Source: Planctomycetota bacterium
Lineage (GTDB): Bacteria; Planctomycetota; Planctomycetia; Pirellulales; Pirellulaceae
Length of the DNA: 57,842 nucleotides
NCBI GenBank assembly: GCA_026692845.1
Contig: JAPLNM010000020.1
Span: forward strand, 1-57,842
Direction of reading: 5' to 3'
Both the position numbers and the translations under genes were made by a program. Position 1 is the first letter of the stretch, and every line of letters begins with the position of its first letter. The notes under the pieces were generated by a model. That model did not search any database. It saw only the letters and a program-made list of their open reading frames with translations, and had not been told where the DNA came from. This document shows, one piece after another, positions 44,355 through 54,484 of this stretch.

Positions 44355-45439
44355 ATGAAACGAAACTGGTCGAAAACACTTTGTTGCTTGAGCGTTGCTG
44401 GGAGTTTTGTTGGGATCGGGCTGCTGATCGGCCCGGTCGCAATAGCCCAGGAAAAAGCCGCCCCCAACGCGGCAAAACCTTATAAAACCCCAGAAAAGAT
44501 CGCCGGCAGCGGCTACCGAACCGAGGTCGGAAATGGCGACTCGCAGTTCCCCTTGGCCGTCGTTCGCGGCACCCCCTACGAAATGGGACACCACTTGGGT
44601 CGCCTATTTTCCAAGGAAATCCAAACGTTCGTTCCAGCGGCTCTCGATGGAATCGGCCAAGAACTCAAGCTTGCTCCAGGGGTGCTCAACGAGGTCTGGT
44701 CGCGGACCAGCAGCTACGGCGACGATCGGCTCGAACAAGAGCTTGCGGGGCTAGCCGATGGATCCGGGGTCCCTTTGAACACTCTCCAAGCCCTTCATGC
44801 CGTCCCTTTGCTGATGCCCTACTCGTGCAGCAGTATTGCCGCCTGGGGTGATGCGACCGTCGATGGACATTTGTACCAAACTCGCAACCTCGATTGGAGC
44901 ATGGACGTAGGTGCGCATGAGTTCCCGATGATCGTGCTGTACATTCCCGACCAAGGCATCCCGCACGTGGTCCCTTCCTTTGCAGGGATGATCGGTGCGC
45001 ACACCGGGATGAACATCAAGGGGCTTGCGCTGAGCGAAATGGGGGATGCATCTGCCAAAGAAGCACCTTATCAGATCCACGCGCCGCATTTTACGGTCTA
45101 CTTTCGCACCATGCTCTACGATGGAGATTCGTTGACCAAGGCCTTGTCGATCTTCAAGTCCCAAGCGGCCACGAAGCGGTATCACTTTGTTTTTGGCGAT
45201 GGGCAGACCGATAAGCGGGCCAAAGAGGCAAGCTCGATGGAGAAAAGCTCGTCGAGCTTGCCAACAAGATCCCGATCAAGGGCGGGAATGTCGAGAATGT
45301 CGTTTACGACGCGACGGCCCTGCGGATGTGGGTCTCGTATGCGAAGTCTGGTAAGGAGGCCTACACAAGGCCCTATACTTACATTGATCTGAAAACAATA
45401 GATGCCGACGGCAACGGCATAGCAGACCTAGGGGAGTAA
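44355..45439 (+). pseudogene. C45 family autoproteolytic acyltransferase/hydrolase, frameshifted
   Basis: The ATG at 44355 opens a signal-peptide protein of the C45 (acyl-CoA:6-APA acyltransferase-like, NTN hydrolase) type. LLMPYSCSSIAAWGDATVDG holds the putative autocatalytic nucleophile Cys158, and YQTRNLDWSMD follows. The frame is intact to about 45225 and then reads non-family sequence to a stop at 45392. In another frame, from about 45242, DGEKLVELANKIPIKGG...VENVVYDATALRMWVSYA continues to TAA 45437-45439. So an indel, probably with a larger deletion (the part before KLVELANK is shorter than in relatives I know), breaks the gene. It could also be a sequencing error in a real gene. Confidence 0.75.
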
Positions 45440-45465
45440 CTCAACTTAGGCGATGTCCCTGAGAT

Positions 45466-46221
45466 CTAGCCTTCGGTTTTACGAAGTACCTTTCGGACCT
45501 CAGGAAGAAAGACTCGGAAGAATTCATCGGTTGAGTCTTCTTTCTTTCCAACAGCTTGGCATGAGGTTTGGATCTTATACAGATAGTCGGTTCGCCAAAA
45601 ACGTGGGCTATTTGCAGCTTGCCAAGCCCCACCCGCTGTCCATCCGTAGTAGACACTCATTTTTCGTTTATCGATTGAGTTGGTTTCGAACCCAAGTTTC
45701 CAGAGTTGTCCGTCCTTGCCGTCGTAATCTGCAGGAACGGCTTGTCTCTCAGAGGTTTGTGTAACGGCTCTAGCACTGTAGCAAATTTCGGGCGTATGGA
45801 CTGCAATGGGACCTTTGGGACCAAAAACTAGAAAAACAGTGATGGCCTCGGAGGTCGACTGGTGGACATAGACACGCGAGATGTACCCTGTCGCCTCAAG
45901 AATTCCGTAAATGGTGCGATCGTCCAGTTTGCCCTCCTCGGAACATTTCCAAGGACCAATCTCCATCGGGATCGAATTGAGTTGGCTGCCTAGAGCTTGG
46001 ATGTTCTCAGAGACCCCCCAACGATTCGAAAGGACCCCGTGGGCGACGCCACCTAGTAGAATAAGTGCCAAAGCGCAACCGATTCCCAAGAACCACTTCT
46101 TTAATTCTGCGGTCGCTGCGGGGAGTCCTGGATTGTCGGAAGATAGCCCTGAATCCTTCGTTGGGATTAACTCAGATAGGGGCTCCTCAGGTACTTCAGG
46201 AATCAAGGAATTGTCGCTCAT
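45466..46221 (-). CDS. EpsI-like exosortase-associated protein (DUF3485)
   Basis: A 251-residue protein with one N-terminal membrane helix (FLGIGCALALILLGGVAHGVL, near 44-64) and an extracytoplasmic domain carrying FGPKGPIAVHTPEICYSARA. The HTPEIC motif (142-147) is the mark of the EpsI/DUF3485 family, which accompanies exosortases and extracellular polysaccharide genes. It is the last gene of the 57-45 kb minus-strand cluster. Role in the locus: probably assisting export or processing. Confidence 0.87.
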   Translation of the reverse strand: MSDNSLIPEVPEEPLSELIPTKDSGLSSDNPGLPAATAELKKWFLGIGCALALILLGGVAHGVLSNRWGVSENIQALGSQLNSIPMEIGPWKCSEEGKLDDRTIYGILEATGYISRVYVHQSTSEAITVFLVFGPKGPIAVHTPEICYSARAVTQTSERQAVPADYDGKDGQLWKLGFETNSIDKRKMSVYYGWTAGGAWQAANSPRFWRTDYLYKIQTSCQAVGKKEDSTDEFFRVFLPEVRKVLRKTEG

Positions 46222-46278
46222 TTAAACAGGTCTCTTGTGTGGGAGAATTTTTCAAGACACGGGCTAGCCAATCGGAAT

Positions 46279-49200
46279 CTACTGTTGGATTTCTTTTTCG
46301 AAAATCTCCAAGGCCGCTTGATCATCGGGGGTTAAAACCGACTTGCGAAGTTCAGTGGGACTGATTTTTGATTTGATTCGAAGAGATTCTTCCTCGCGGC
46401 CGGATTTGACGAGGGCTTGGTAAAGGTGAAAAATCACCCGAGGATCTTTGGTTGCAGAAGCGGCGATCTCAAGTATTGGGACGGCTTCTTCTGTACGATT
46501 TGCAAGCATCAAGATAGCTGCCTTAGAATCGAGCAACAAAGGTTGCTTGCCCGCGATTCGTATCGCTTGGTCGATCAGCGATAGGGCCTCTTGCGTACCA
46601 TCGGGTTGCTCCCCAAGTAAAATCGCCAAGTTGTTTAGCGCAACGATGTCGTTGGGTCTTAACTTTATGACTTTCCTGTAGGAATCAATGGACTTACCCG
46701 ATTTTTTCTGGGACAGCCACATGTCGGCTATTGAAAGCAACAATTCTACGTTGTTGTCGTTTGCAGCTCCAGTCTCTGAAAGTACTTCATCTGCTTGGTC
46801 TGCAAATTCATTCGAGACGGTCCCAACAGACAAAAGCCCAGCTAGAAGCCTAGCGATCTCTGGCGATTTCTCCGCCTTAAGTTTTGCGAGCAAGTAACGG
46901 ATGGCCGACTCTCTTGACGCGGTATCATCTGATCTTGCAAGACTTCTGACGTAATTGGTACCCTTTGTTCCATCGAGTTCGAACGCTTGCCTCAGCGTTT
47001 CCTCAGCTTCCTTGGTCGCCCCGAGCTCATTGAGTGCATCTCCGACACTAGCAAGAATCGTCGCTTTGGCTGGGGAATCCAATTCGACACCGGTTTTCTG
47101 CAGTTGGCTGTCCTTCCAACTGATCAGTATTGATTTTGCTCGTTCGAGGCTACCCGAAATCTTTTGTAGCCTTGCGCGGAGCACCGCCGAGGCGAAGTGT
47201 TCTGGATCTTGTGCGTTTAGCCGATCTGAGATTTCGTTGGCTTCGACAATCCGTTCCTGTCGGATCAAAAAATCGCCGTAACTATACAGATACTCTGCCG
47301 GTGGTTGGGAACCTCTGCACAACGTTGCAAGTTGTTTCCCTGCCAATGAGATGAGCTGTTTGACCTGCGAATTTTCGGAATCTTGGATTTCAGCAAGATT
47401 GGCGTTCCGCAAGTAAATTGAAGCCAATCGAAACCGATCTTGATCGGATCTGTTTTTCGGATCTTCTACCAGAGATTCAAGCAGATATTGCGCCAGCGTA
47501 AGGTCCTTTTGGCCCCCTTTCCTAGCAAGGAGTTCTGCTCGCAATCGGCGATCATCGGGACTGTCTGCAACTTTTTCATTCTGATAAATTTTGTCAATCG
47601 CACGCCAGTCTTCCTCCGAACCCCGAGAAGCGAGCAACGTAACATAAAACCGCCGAATTGATCCGTCTTGTGGCACATTGATGTACAGTGTCTTGTACAT
47701 TTCGATGGCTTGATCCTGCTTACCTTGGGCAATCATCAGTTTCGCCATCCGATCATCGATTGAATTGAAGTCCTTACTGGTCTTTCTTGCCTCCACCAAA
47801 GCGCTTTGTGCCAAATCCATTTGATCGAGAACTTGATAAAAATCTGCCAATGCTAAAAACTTGCTGGTGGGCTCAATCTTAGATGCAATTAGCTCTGCGA
47901 GCAGGGCTTCGGTTTTGTCCGTCTGTTTCGTGAGTAGAAAAAATCCAAAGGCAGCGTTGAAAACAGGTAGACTCATGTCCTCGGACAAATCCCTAGCCTG
48001 GATTAGGGCCTGCTCGGCCCTTTCGAGTTCCAACTGTCGAACGTCGTTGGGCTGGCCCCTCGATGCTATCTCTGTTGCTTGACCCAACCAAACCCAGGCC
48101 ATGGGATCGCGCGGCCGCGACTCGGTACCTGCCCTGGCCAAGTTGAGCATCGCTGATTGGTTCTTGCCTGAGAGTCCTATCGCTATCGAAGAGAGCCGCT
48201 GAGAACGGTTGACTCTATCTCCGAGTCGCTCAAGCACCGCCGCTAACGCTGCGGTTTGGCCTTGGCTGAGCATCAGATCTGCTAGTTGCTCGTAGATCCG
48301 AATATTTTGTTCTCCGAGACGGATCGCTCGGCTGAAATCCTTGATGCAATTGACAAAGTTAGCCTTTGCTAGCTCGACCAGACCTGACAAGACGTAGGTG
48401 CAATTCCAATTAGGTCGTTTTTGTATTAGATAGTTCGTGAGAACCGCGACCTCGGAGATGTCTGGATCGGGCTGCGATTGGATTTCCACAAGCAATCTTC
48501 TGCCTCGTAAGTATCGCCACTCGGTTCCATCGGGGCCTTCGAGTTCTCTTAGCTTTTGCTCGAACATTTCGATCTCCGCACCCCAATTTTTGATTCCATC
48601 TATCCTCTTCGATTCGTCAGCCAAATCGTCAGTAAGGATTGGGCTTTCAATCAGGTTCCGTCCAGCTTCGCTCAGCGCAAGAATATTGTTTGAAAACGAC
48701 TCCTCGAGCTCGAGTTTTTGACCCATTTTTCGAGTTCCGATCGTAAGCCGCATGGAGGCCGATTGCAGTGCTGTGTTGTTCGGATCTTCCGATAACCTCT
48801 CATCCAAAAGCCGCTTGGCTTCGTCCCTCATCCCATCCTTCAATAAATAATCGATCTTCGAAAGAATGATGTCAGAATCCATCGGCCTAGCCGCTTGGAG
48901 CTTGGCGAAAATTTTCCTGGACTGCTCGGTGAAACCAAGTTGTTCAAGTTTCTGGATAATCAAGCGCTGCAGGTCGTACGATTCAGCATATTGGTCTGAA
49001 AGCTTCAAAAGCTGGTCTAGGTTAACCTTGAGCAACTCATCTCGCGACCGTAAATCGCTTCGATCCAACGCTGCATCGACCCTTAAAAAATCGATTAGCC
49101 AAGGTCGTTCAATCAAGAAAGGATCCGTTGGGCTCAACGATATGGCTTGTTGTAAAGCAGTATCAAACCGCACCCAAAAACCGGGTTCCGGCTGATTGCG

Positions 49201-50862
49201 TCTCTGAAAATCCAATATCAACTCGCAAGTCCGAGTAAGGTCCTTCCCGGTTTTTTCATTGATCAAATCCGTTCGCTCGATTGCATCACGCACTCGATTT
49301 GACGCTGCAAGCGAATCGACAAGTCCACGCTTGTGTTCGTCGATTGACGGCGAAAGGCCCGCAGCATCCTGGTAGGCCTCAACAGCGCGATCGTATTGAC
49401 CGGATCTCAGATAACACTGACCCAGCGAACTAATGACTTCCGAACGATTCTGAGGATCCATTTCCCGATCGTTCGCCGCGACATCTTCGAGGTACCTCGC
49501 GGCGCGAACATAGTCCCCTTGAATCGCATAATACGTTGCCCATTGCTGGCTCGCAACGCGGTTAAGCGACGTTTGGCCCCGTTTTGATAAAAGCGATGAC
49601 TCATTACGGATCGACTCATCCATCGACACCAAGACTTTCTTAAGCTCATTCAGGTCGCGTTTTCCAGCCCAGGCCTGAGAGAGCCTAAACCAAAGTATCG
49701 CCGTCGGTGCTGCACTGACCCTTGCCCCGTCTTCCCAAATCTTGACGGCTTTGTCGAAATCCCCCTTCGAAAATGCGATTTCCCCCATTCCGAGGTAAAG
49801 ACTGCCCTCGCGTTTAACCCCTTTTTCAACTGCCTGACTAAAGTATTTTTCAGCCAAATCCATCCATTCGGATTTCTTTGATTGATCCGAGCCAGAGCTC
49901 AATGCTCTTGCCATGAAGTGTTTGCCGCCCTCAAGAAGAACATTCGGATTCTCCGGGTCCATACTGAGCGCTTGACGTATATCCGATTCGGCACGAACCA
50001 CATCCAATCTAGAAAGAATCGAATAGTGTGCAAGCCAAGCCGCAAGATTCTCTCGATTTGAAGCAAGCATCTTGTCCATCACGGAGATCGCCCGATCACG
50101 CAGTTCCGTGGGCGAATTGTTTTCTAATTGAGATTTCAGAAGAAAATCAGGGTTTCCAAGACAGACTTCTGCGATAGCCATGGAGATCTCAATATCCCCA
50201 GGATTTTCTATGATCGCCTTGAGCAACAGATCCACGACTTGAAGTGTCGAAGCAGAGTATAGCCACTCCGGTATGGAAATCTTGGTCGAATCATTGAAAG
50301 AATGGGTGCGTTGTTCCAGAGCCATGGAATAACGACAAAGAGCAAGCGATTTCAACAAGGAAGGGTCGATCGCGGCGTTGGCGAGCTTGGAGATCTGATC
50401 CATGGCATCTTCAAGCCTCCCAGATTGAAGCAATCTCTGGATCATCCGACGACGAAGGGTAACTTCCCGATCCTTCAAAGACGGATCCACTTCGCAGACA
50501 CCTAATGCTCGTGCTTGTGCCGCTATAATTCGATTAAGCATGTTAAAGGAACTCGCAGCCGACTTGTCATCGGGTAACGCGCTGTCGAGGACCTCAGCGA
50601 GTTCAACCTTTTGCTCGCGATTTTCCGGTTCTAATAAAAGCAATAATTCGATCGATCTGGCCGAAGCAAACCACTCCTGCTTTTCTTTGAGTAACGCCGA
50701 TCTCTCAACCAGAGCCTTCGAAACACGCCCCATTTGGGCTCGATGTACGAAATATCCCGCGGGAATAATCGTTGCCAAAAATAGAAGGGAACCAAAAAAC
50801 AACCTCCAGTTGATTTTCAGACGTTTGCGTGTTTCGGGCAGAGAACGCGAATGTATTTTCAT
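46279..50862 (-). CDS. Giant membrane-anchored TPR protein, 1527 aa
   Basis: One N-terminal membrane helix (residues 19-40) and then a superhelical repeat region running almost to the end. Typical units include AQYLLESLVEDPKNRSDQDRFRLASIYL, EAVAAYQDAAGLSPSID-like and the conserved LLEPENREQKVELAEVLDSAL. A C-terminal TPR cluster reads YRKVIKLRPNDIVALNNLAILLGEQPDGTQEALSLIDQAIRI. TPR proteins of this type accompany exosortase/EPS loci and probably scaffold the secretion complex. It has no catalytic domain and no CTERM motif. It lies 57 bases before epsI and 112 bases after the Wzc-like gene. Confidence 0.9.
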   Translation of the reverse strand: MKIHSRSLPETRKRLKINWRLFFGSLLFLATIIPAGYFVHRAQMGRVSKALVERSALLKEKQEWFASARSIELLLLLEPENREQKVELAEVLDSALPDDKSAASSFNMLNRIIAAQARALGVCEVDPSLKDREVTLRRRMIQRLLQSGRLEDAMDQISKLANAAIDPSLLKSLALCRYSMALEQRTHSFNDSTKISIPEWLYSASTLQVVDLLLKAIIENPGDIEISMAIAEVCLGNPDFLLKSQLENNSPTELRDRAISVMDKMLASNRENLAAWLAHYSILSRLDVVRAESDIRQALSMDPENPNVLLEGGKHFMARALSSGSDQSKKSEWMDLAEKYFSQAVEKGVKREGSLYLGMGEIAFSKGDFDKAVKIWEDGARVSAAPTAILWFRLSQAWAGKRDLNELKKVLVSMDESIRNESSLLSKRGQTSLNRVASQQWATYYAIQGDYVRAARYLEDVAANDREMDPQNRSEVISSLGQCYLRSGQYDRAVEAYQDAAGLSPSIDEHKRGLVDSLAASNRVRDAIERTDLINEKTGKDLTRTCELILDFQRRNQPEPGFWVRFDTALQQAISLSPTDPFLIERPWLIDFLRVDAALDRSDLRSRDELLKVNLDQLLKLSDQYAESYDLQRLIIQKLEQLGFTEQSRKIFAKLQAARPMDSDIILSKIDYLLKDGMRDEAKRLLDERLSEDPNNTALQSASMRLTIGTRKMGQKLELEESFSNNILALSEAGRNLIESPILTDDLADESKRIDGIKNWGAEIEMFEQKLRELEGPDGTEWRYLRGRRLLVEIQSQPDPDISEVAVLTNYLIQKRPNWNCTYVLSGLVELAKANFVNCIKDFSRAIRLGEQNIRIYEQLADLMLSQGQTAALAAVLERLGDRVNRSQRLSSIAIGLSGKNQSAMLNLARAGTESRPRDPMAWVWLGQATEIASRGQPNDVRQLELERAEQALIQARDLSEDMSLPVFNAAFGFFLLTKQTDKTEALLAELIASKIEPTSKFLALADFYQVLDQMDLAQSALVEARKTSKDFNSIDDRMAKLMIAQGKQDQAIEMYKTLYINVPQDGSIRRFYVTLLASRGSEEDWRAIDKIYQNEKVADSPDDRRLRAELLARKGGQKDLTLAQYLLESLVEDPKNRSDQDRFRLASIYLRNANLAEIQDSENSQVKQLISLAGKQLATLCRGSQPPAEYLYSYGDFLIRQERIVEANEISDRLNAQDPEHFASAVLRARLQKISGSLERAKSILISWKDSQLQKTGVELDSPAKATILASVGDALNELGATKEAEETLRQAFELDGTKGTNYVRSLARSDDTASRESAIRYLLAKLKAEKSPEIARLLAGLLSVGTVSNEFADQADEVLSETGAANDNNVELLLSIADMWLSQKKSGKSIDSYRKVIKLRPNDIVALNNLAILLGEQPDGTQEALSLIDQAIRIAGKQPLLLDSKAAILMLANRTEEAVPILEIAASATKDPRVIFHLYQALVKSGREEESLRIKSKISPTELRKSVLTPDDQAALEIFEKEIQQ

Positions 50863-50974
50863 GGGATCACTAATTGGTTAATTCATGTTTAATGCACCCG
50901 AGACCCATTGGTACCGGCAGCGGATTATTCGGTCAACCATCAATCGAAACAATGTTGTCTTGGTCCAGCCTCGA

Positions 50975-53251
50975 TCAAACCTTCGAAGCGTAATAGTCCC
51001 CGTAGTAACTCGCATATTCTTTGACCGGTACGCCAGATAAAACCGAGCCAACTACCTTCGACCCAGAGGACTCAAGACGCTGGTATGCTTGCATGAGTTG
51101 CTCAATGCGACTCTTGTCCCGCAACGCACAGATTAAAACAGCGTCAGCGCATTTTGCAAAAAGCAATGCTTCGCTCGCAGGCAGAACCGGCGGTGTGTCA
51201 ATTACAATATAATCATACTCGTTCCTTGCCTCCTGGATTAACTTCTCGAAACGTCCATTGCTCATTAATCGGTGTGGGCTGCCCTTGAGGTGCCCAGATG
51301 TCATGATATGAATCGATTCATTCCAGTCGCGGTCAACCAAATCGCGCCATTCGCTAGTGCCGTTGAGATAACCCACCAAACCGGCCGACATTTCGCGTCC
51401 AAAAACGTGATGAACGTCAGGCGCTCTTAAGTCACCGTCGATCAAAAGAACCTTGCTGGAAGTTGATCTCGCTAGACTGACCACCAATTGGCATGAAACG
51501 CTCGTTTTTCCCTCGCCTGACAGCGCGCTGGTAATCGTGAAAACCTTGCATCGCTTTAGGTCATCCCGAAGAGTTAGCGATGTCGATAATGAGTCAACAC
51601 TCTCTTCGAATAAACGCAACTCTCTTGAGTGGGATCGTCGCTTCTTGGATAAATTTCCAATTGTGGCTACCGGAATGGTTGATATTTCTCCCAAAACCGA
51701 TAGTTGGCTACGTGTTTCAAGTTGGTTCGCATCGCCTACCTTACGTGATCGCAACTCGGCGATCAATCCGATGAGGAAAGGAATTAAAAAACTAGCTGAG
51801 AATACACCAGCAAGTTGTTTGAAAGGCAATTCCTCGACTGGCAACTTCGGAACAATAGCACGTTCCAACTCACGTACATCGTCAATCGCATCGCGTTCGG
51901 TTTGTAATCGAACACGACGTTCGTGGACGGTTGATCGTATTGCGTTCCACTCCGTGAGATCGGCTTCCGCAAACTGCAAATCCACGGTTGTGGCACTCGA
52001 CTGTTTCAGAGAAACTAAATAGTCCTTAAGCTGCGCCTCGAGAACATCTCTCTTCGTTCGCAATTGGCTGATTTCATTGGTAAGCTGAGATATTCTGTCT
52101 CTTCGTTCGTCCGTCGAGGTCAGGTTGCTTCTGTCCAACAATTCCTTCTTTCTAGACTCGCGAATGCGTTTGAGCTCTTCCTGAAAAAAATCGACCTTTC
52201 GTTGAGCTTGGATATAAATCGGATTTTTCAGACCGATTGACGTGTTGACATCCAAATCCTTCAACAGCAACTTCGCATTCTCATATTGTTGCCTTGCAGT
52301 CAACACTACGACATCTTTTTCCAAAGATTCCTCGGAAACTGATGCTTCCTTCAACGGAATACTTGCGGTAGTTTGGTCTGATACATCACGCTCGTAAGCT
52401 GATTTCAACTCCGCCAAATTCAACTGGAGGATCGATAGTTGACTTGCCAACTCCATTCGCTGCATCCGTATGCTATCCAAGTAAGAAGTGTCGATCTTTC
52501 CTGATTCGGATTCACCCAAAAAAGTGTCCGATTTGACCGACTGCATGCTCAGGTCGCGCACTCGTTGTTTGGCTGCCTCTACCTCGGATTCAGCCTTGGA
52601 CAATGCTGTGAGCACATTTCGCTCCTGGTTGGACGTTCGTACCTGTTCGATCGAACGGCGAGATCTTAGGTACTCATCGACCAGCGTATTTACGACGTTT
52701 GCTGCGATCTTCGGGTCCTGGTCCTGATACTTTACATCCATCAGACGGTTTCCAGCCGTGGGTAACACCTTAACAACTTTCCTTAGAGTCATAACAGGAT
52801 CCTTGGATACGGCTAAAATCGGTACCGCTGCGATCGATTTGTCCGCCACAACCTTCTCAAGAACGCTGTTACTGAACATGATGGCTTTTTGCAATTCTAC
52901 AAACTCCGGGGAGGATTTAACGACGCTGTCATTAAAAACAATGAAATTCGACGGGTCGACCTCGAGGCGAAACTTCGCCTCGTAAACCGGCTTGCAGTAC
53001 ACCAAAACCCCCGCACCCCCAAGAAGCGAAAGCAAAAGACCCACCGGAATGAACCATTTCCAATGCTTCCGAAGAACCCCCATCAAAAACAACGCATCGA
53101 TACTCGGCAGATTAAGACTACCGGAATCCCGCGCTACGCTGGTACTGACCTTCGATTTACCCGAACCAGTAACCGATTTACCTTTAGTACTCACTTTCGC
53201 ATCCTCATTCATCGAATTGCCATTCTCCAAGCCCATTAGCGATTTTTCCAC
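50975..53251 (-). CDS. Wzc-like polysaccharide co-polymerase with tyrosine autokinase domain
   Basis: A 758-residue protein with Wzz-type flanking membrane helices (about 65-85 and 490-510). A large coiled-coil region lies between them, followed by a cytoplasmic BY-kinase domain: Walker A ITSALSGEGKTS (around 574-585), Walker A' SKVLLIDGDLRAPD and Walker B YDYIVIDTPPVLP. The Tyr-rich end (EYASYYGDYYASKV) is where such kinases autophosphorylate. It controls polymer length in EPS export. The start is uncertain: GTG 53251 (AGGGG upstream), ATG 53236 or ATG 53212. It is cotranscribed in the exosortase cluster. Confidence 0.92.
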   Translation of the reverse strand: MEKSLMGLENGNSMNEDAKVSTKGKSVTGSGKSKVSTSVARDSGSLNLPSIDALFLMGVLRKHWKWFIPVGLLLSLLGGAGVLVYCKPVYEAKFRLEVDPSNFIVFNDSVVKSSPEFVELQKAIMFSNSVLEKVVADKSIAAVPILAVSKDPVMTLRKVVKVLPTAGNRLMDVKYQDQDPKIAANVVNTLVDEYLRSRRSIEQVRTSNQERNVLTALSKAESEVEAAKQRVRDLSMQSVKSDTFLGESESGKIDTSYLDSIRMQRMELASQLSILQLNLAELKSAYERDVSDQTTASIPLKEASVSEESLEKDVVVLTARQQYENAKLLLKDLDVNTSIGLKNPIYIQAQRKVDFFQEELKRIRESRKKELLDRSNLTSTDERRDRISQLTNEISQLRTKRDVLEAQLKDYLVSLKQSSATTVDLQFAEADLTEWNAIRSTVHERRVRLQTERDAIDDVRELERAIVPKLPVEELPFKQLAGVFSASFLIPFLIGLIAELRSRKVGDANQLETRSQLSVLGEISTIPVATIGNLSKKRRSHSRELRLFEESVDSLSTSLTLRDDLKRCKVFTITSALSGEGKTSVSCQLVVSLARSTSSKVLLIDGDLRAPDVHHVFGREMSAGLVGYLNGTSEWRDLVDRDWNESIHIMTSGHLKGSPHRLMSNGRFEKLIQEARNEYDYIVIDTPPVLPASEALLFAKCADAVLICALRDKSRIEQLMQAYQRLESSGSKVVGSVLSGVPVKEYASYYGDYYASKV

Positions 53252-53315
53252 GAGCTAAACCCCTGTATTTCCAGAACCATTTGCTGAGCTTATTACTTAA
53301 AATCAGATTGCCAAC

Positions 53316-54374
53316 CTAAGCACGCCTCAAAGCAACTTGCTCAATTGTTTGCGCATCCTGAATAAGCCATCGCAAGTAAAATACCAGCATCGCGAACAAG
53401 CCAGCAGCAAGGCCGATCATGAAATACCCAGCCAAATCATGCGAGAACTTCTTAGCGGCATCTCCGTTGAGCCATTGATAACACAAACCCGTGATCACGA
53501 TTCTCGACATGTTGGCAATCAATGCAATGGGAATCGATGCCAAAACAATGATGACACCCTCCCACCAATTCCGCCTTGCTAACATCGCGTATACGTAGGA
53601 CAAAGCAAATATCCCTACGAAAATTCTCAATCCCGAACACGCTCGCTCTACTTCCAAGGTCTGTTCGCCAAGGAGAATCGTCGTGCCCTCAGAAATCGCC
53701 GGTTGTCCGAGCAACTGGAGAGTAAAAGTGCTAGCTCGGGTGGCTATCCACTGCAGAGGTCGACTCAACTCGCTTTCAACCCGATACGGTAATGGTACCA
53801 TAAAAAACAAGAACAACATTGCAGGCAAGGACCAAAGAAAGAATGCTCGACCACCGACGACCCAACTCAGTGAGATCAAGGCCAATGGAATTGTCCATCC
53901 GTCCATCGAATCGAAAAAGGCCCATCGGGAAATCACCCGCAAGAGAATCACCCCCAAGAGCATCAATAGACCACCAACGTGAAATCCTGCGCGGAGCGCA
54001 GGACGCGTCGAATTTAGGTTCCATAGCAGATAACCAACAATCGGAATCACAAACCATCCGTGAGAGTAGTCTGGTTCTTTAATCCAGGCTGCAATCAAGC
54101 TACCCCAAGTTGGCCAGTATGCCCACGCGATGAGTAAGGAAGCAACACCGACAAATATCCCCGCTTGCTTAAGGGGCACTTTTGGGTAGTCCCATTTGGA
54201 CTTATCCAAAGACTTGCCCGTCGATCGCAAATTGACTTCCGAATCATTGGGATCTGCAATCCCTTTCTTCGTTCGGTCGTCCTGCCGAACAATGTCTCCG
54301 GTGCCACTTTGGTAAAGGGGTTCCAAAGAAACAGCGGGTCTTGAGGTCGAGGAGCGTTTTCGTCTTTGGTTCAT
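53316..54374 (-). CDS. Exosortase
   Basis: A 352-residue polytopic protein. Its eight or so hydrophobic segments begin after residue 70. The catalytic triad of the exosortase/archaeosortase family is visible: Cys246 in VERACSGLRIFVGIF, Arg291 in ANMSRIVITG and His312 in SHDLAGYFM. It is a transpeptidase-like membrane protease that recognises C-terminal sorting signals in the neighbouring secretion system. It is planctomycete-like, and an exosortase U identity is possible but not proven from motifs. Its unusually long basic, Ser-rich N-terminus (about 68 residues) precedes the first helix. It ends 64 bases before the start of the Wzc-like gene. Confidence 0.88.
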   Translation of the reverse strand: MNQRRKRSSTSRPAVSLEPLYQSGTGDIVRQDDRTKKGIADPNDSEVNLRSTGKSLDKSKWDYPKVPLKQAGIFVGVASLLIAWAYWPTWGSLIAAWIKEPDYSHGWFVIPIVGYLLWNLNSTRPALRAGFHVGGLLMLLGVILLRVISRWAFFDSMDGWTIPLALISLSWVVGGRAFFLWSLPAMLFLFFMVPLPYRVESELSRPLQWIATRASTFTLQLLGQPAISEGTTILLGEQTLEVERACSGLRIFVGIFALSYVYAMLARRNWWEGVIIVLASIPIALIANMSRIVITGLCYQWLNGDAAKKFSHDLAGYFMIGLAAGLFAMLVFYLRWLIQDAQTIEQVALRRA

Positions 54375-54484
54375 CGGGAATCGGCAAGTAAGGGGTCAGT
54401 CGAAACAACGACAGCATAAACGAATCCTCAGCTAGGTCAACCGTTTGATGGCTCTTTTCCAAAATACCAATCGATTTGTCTCAT

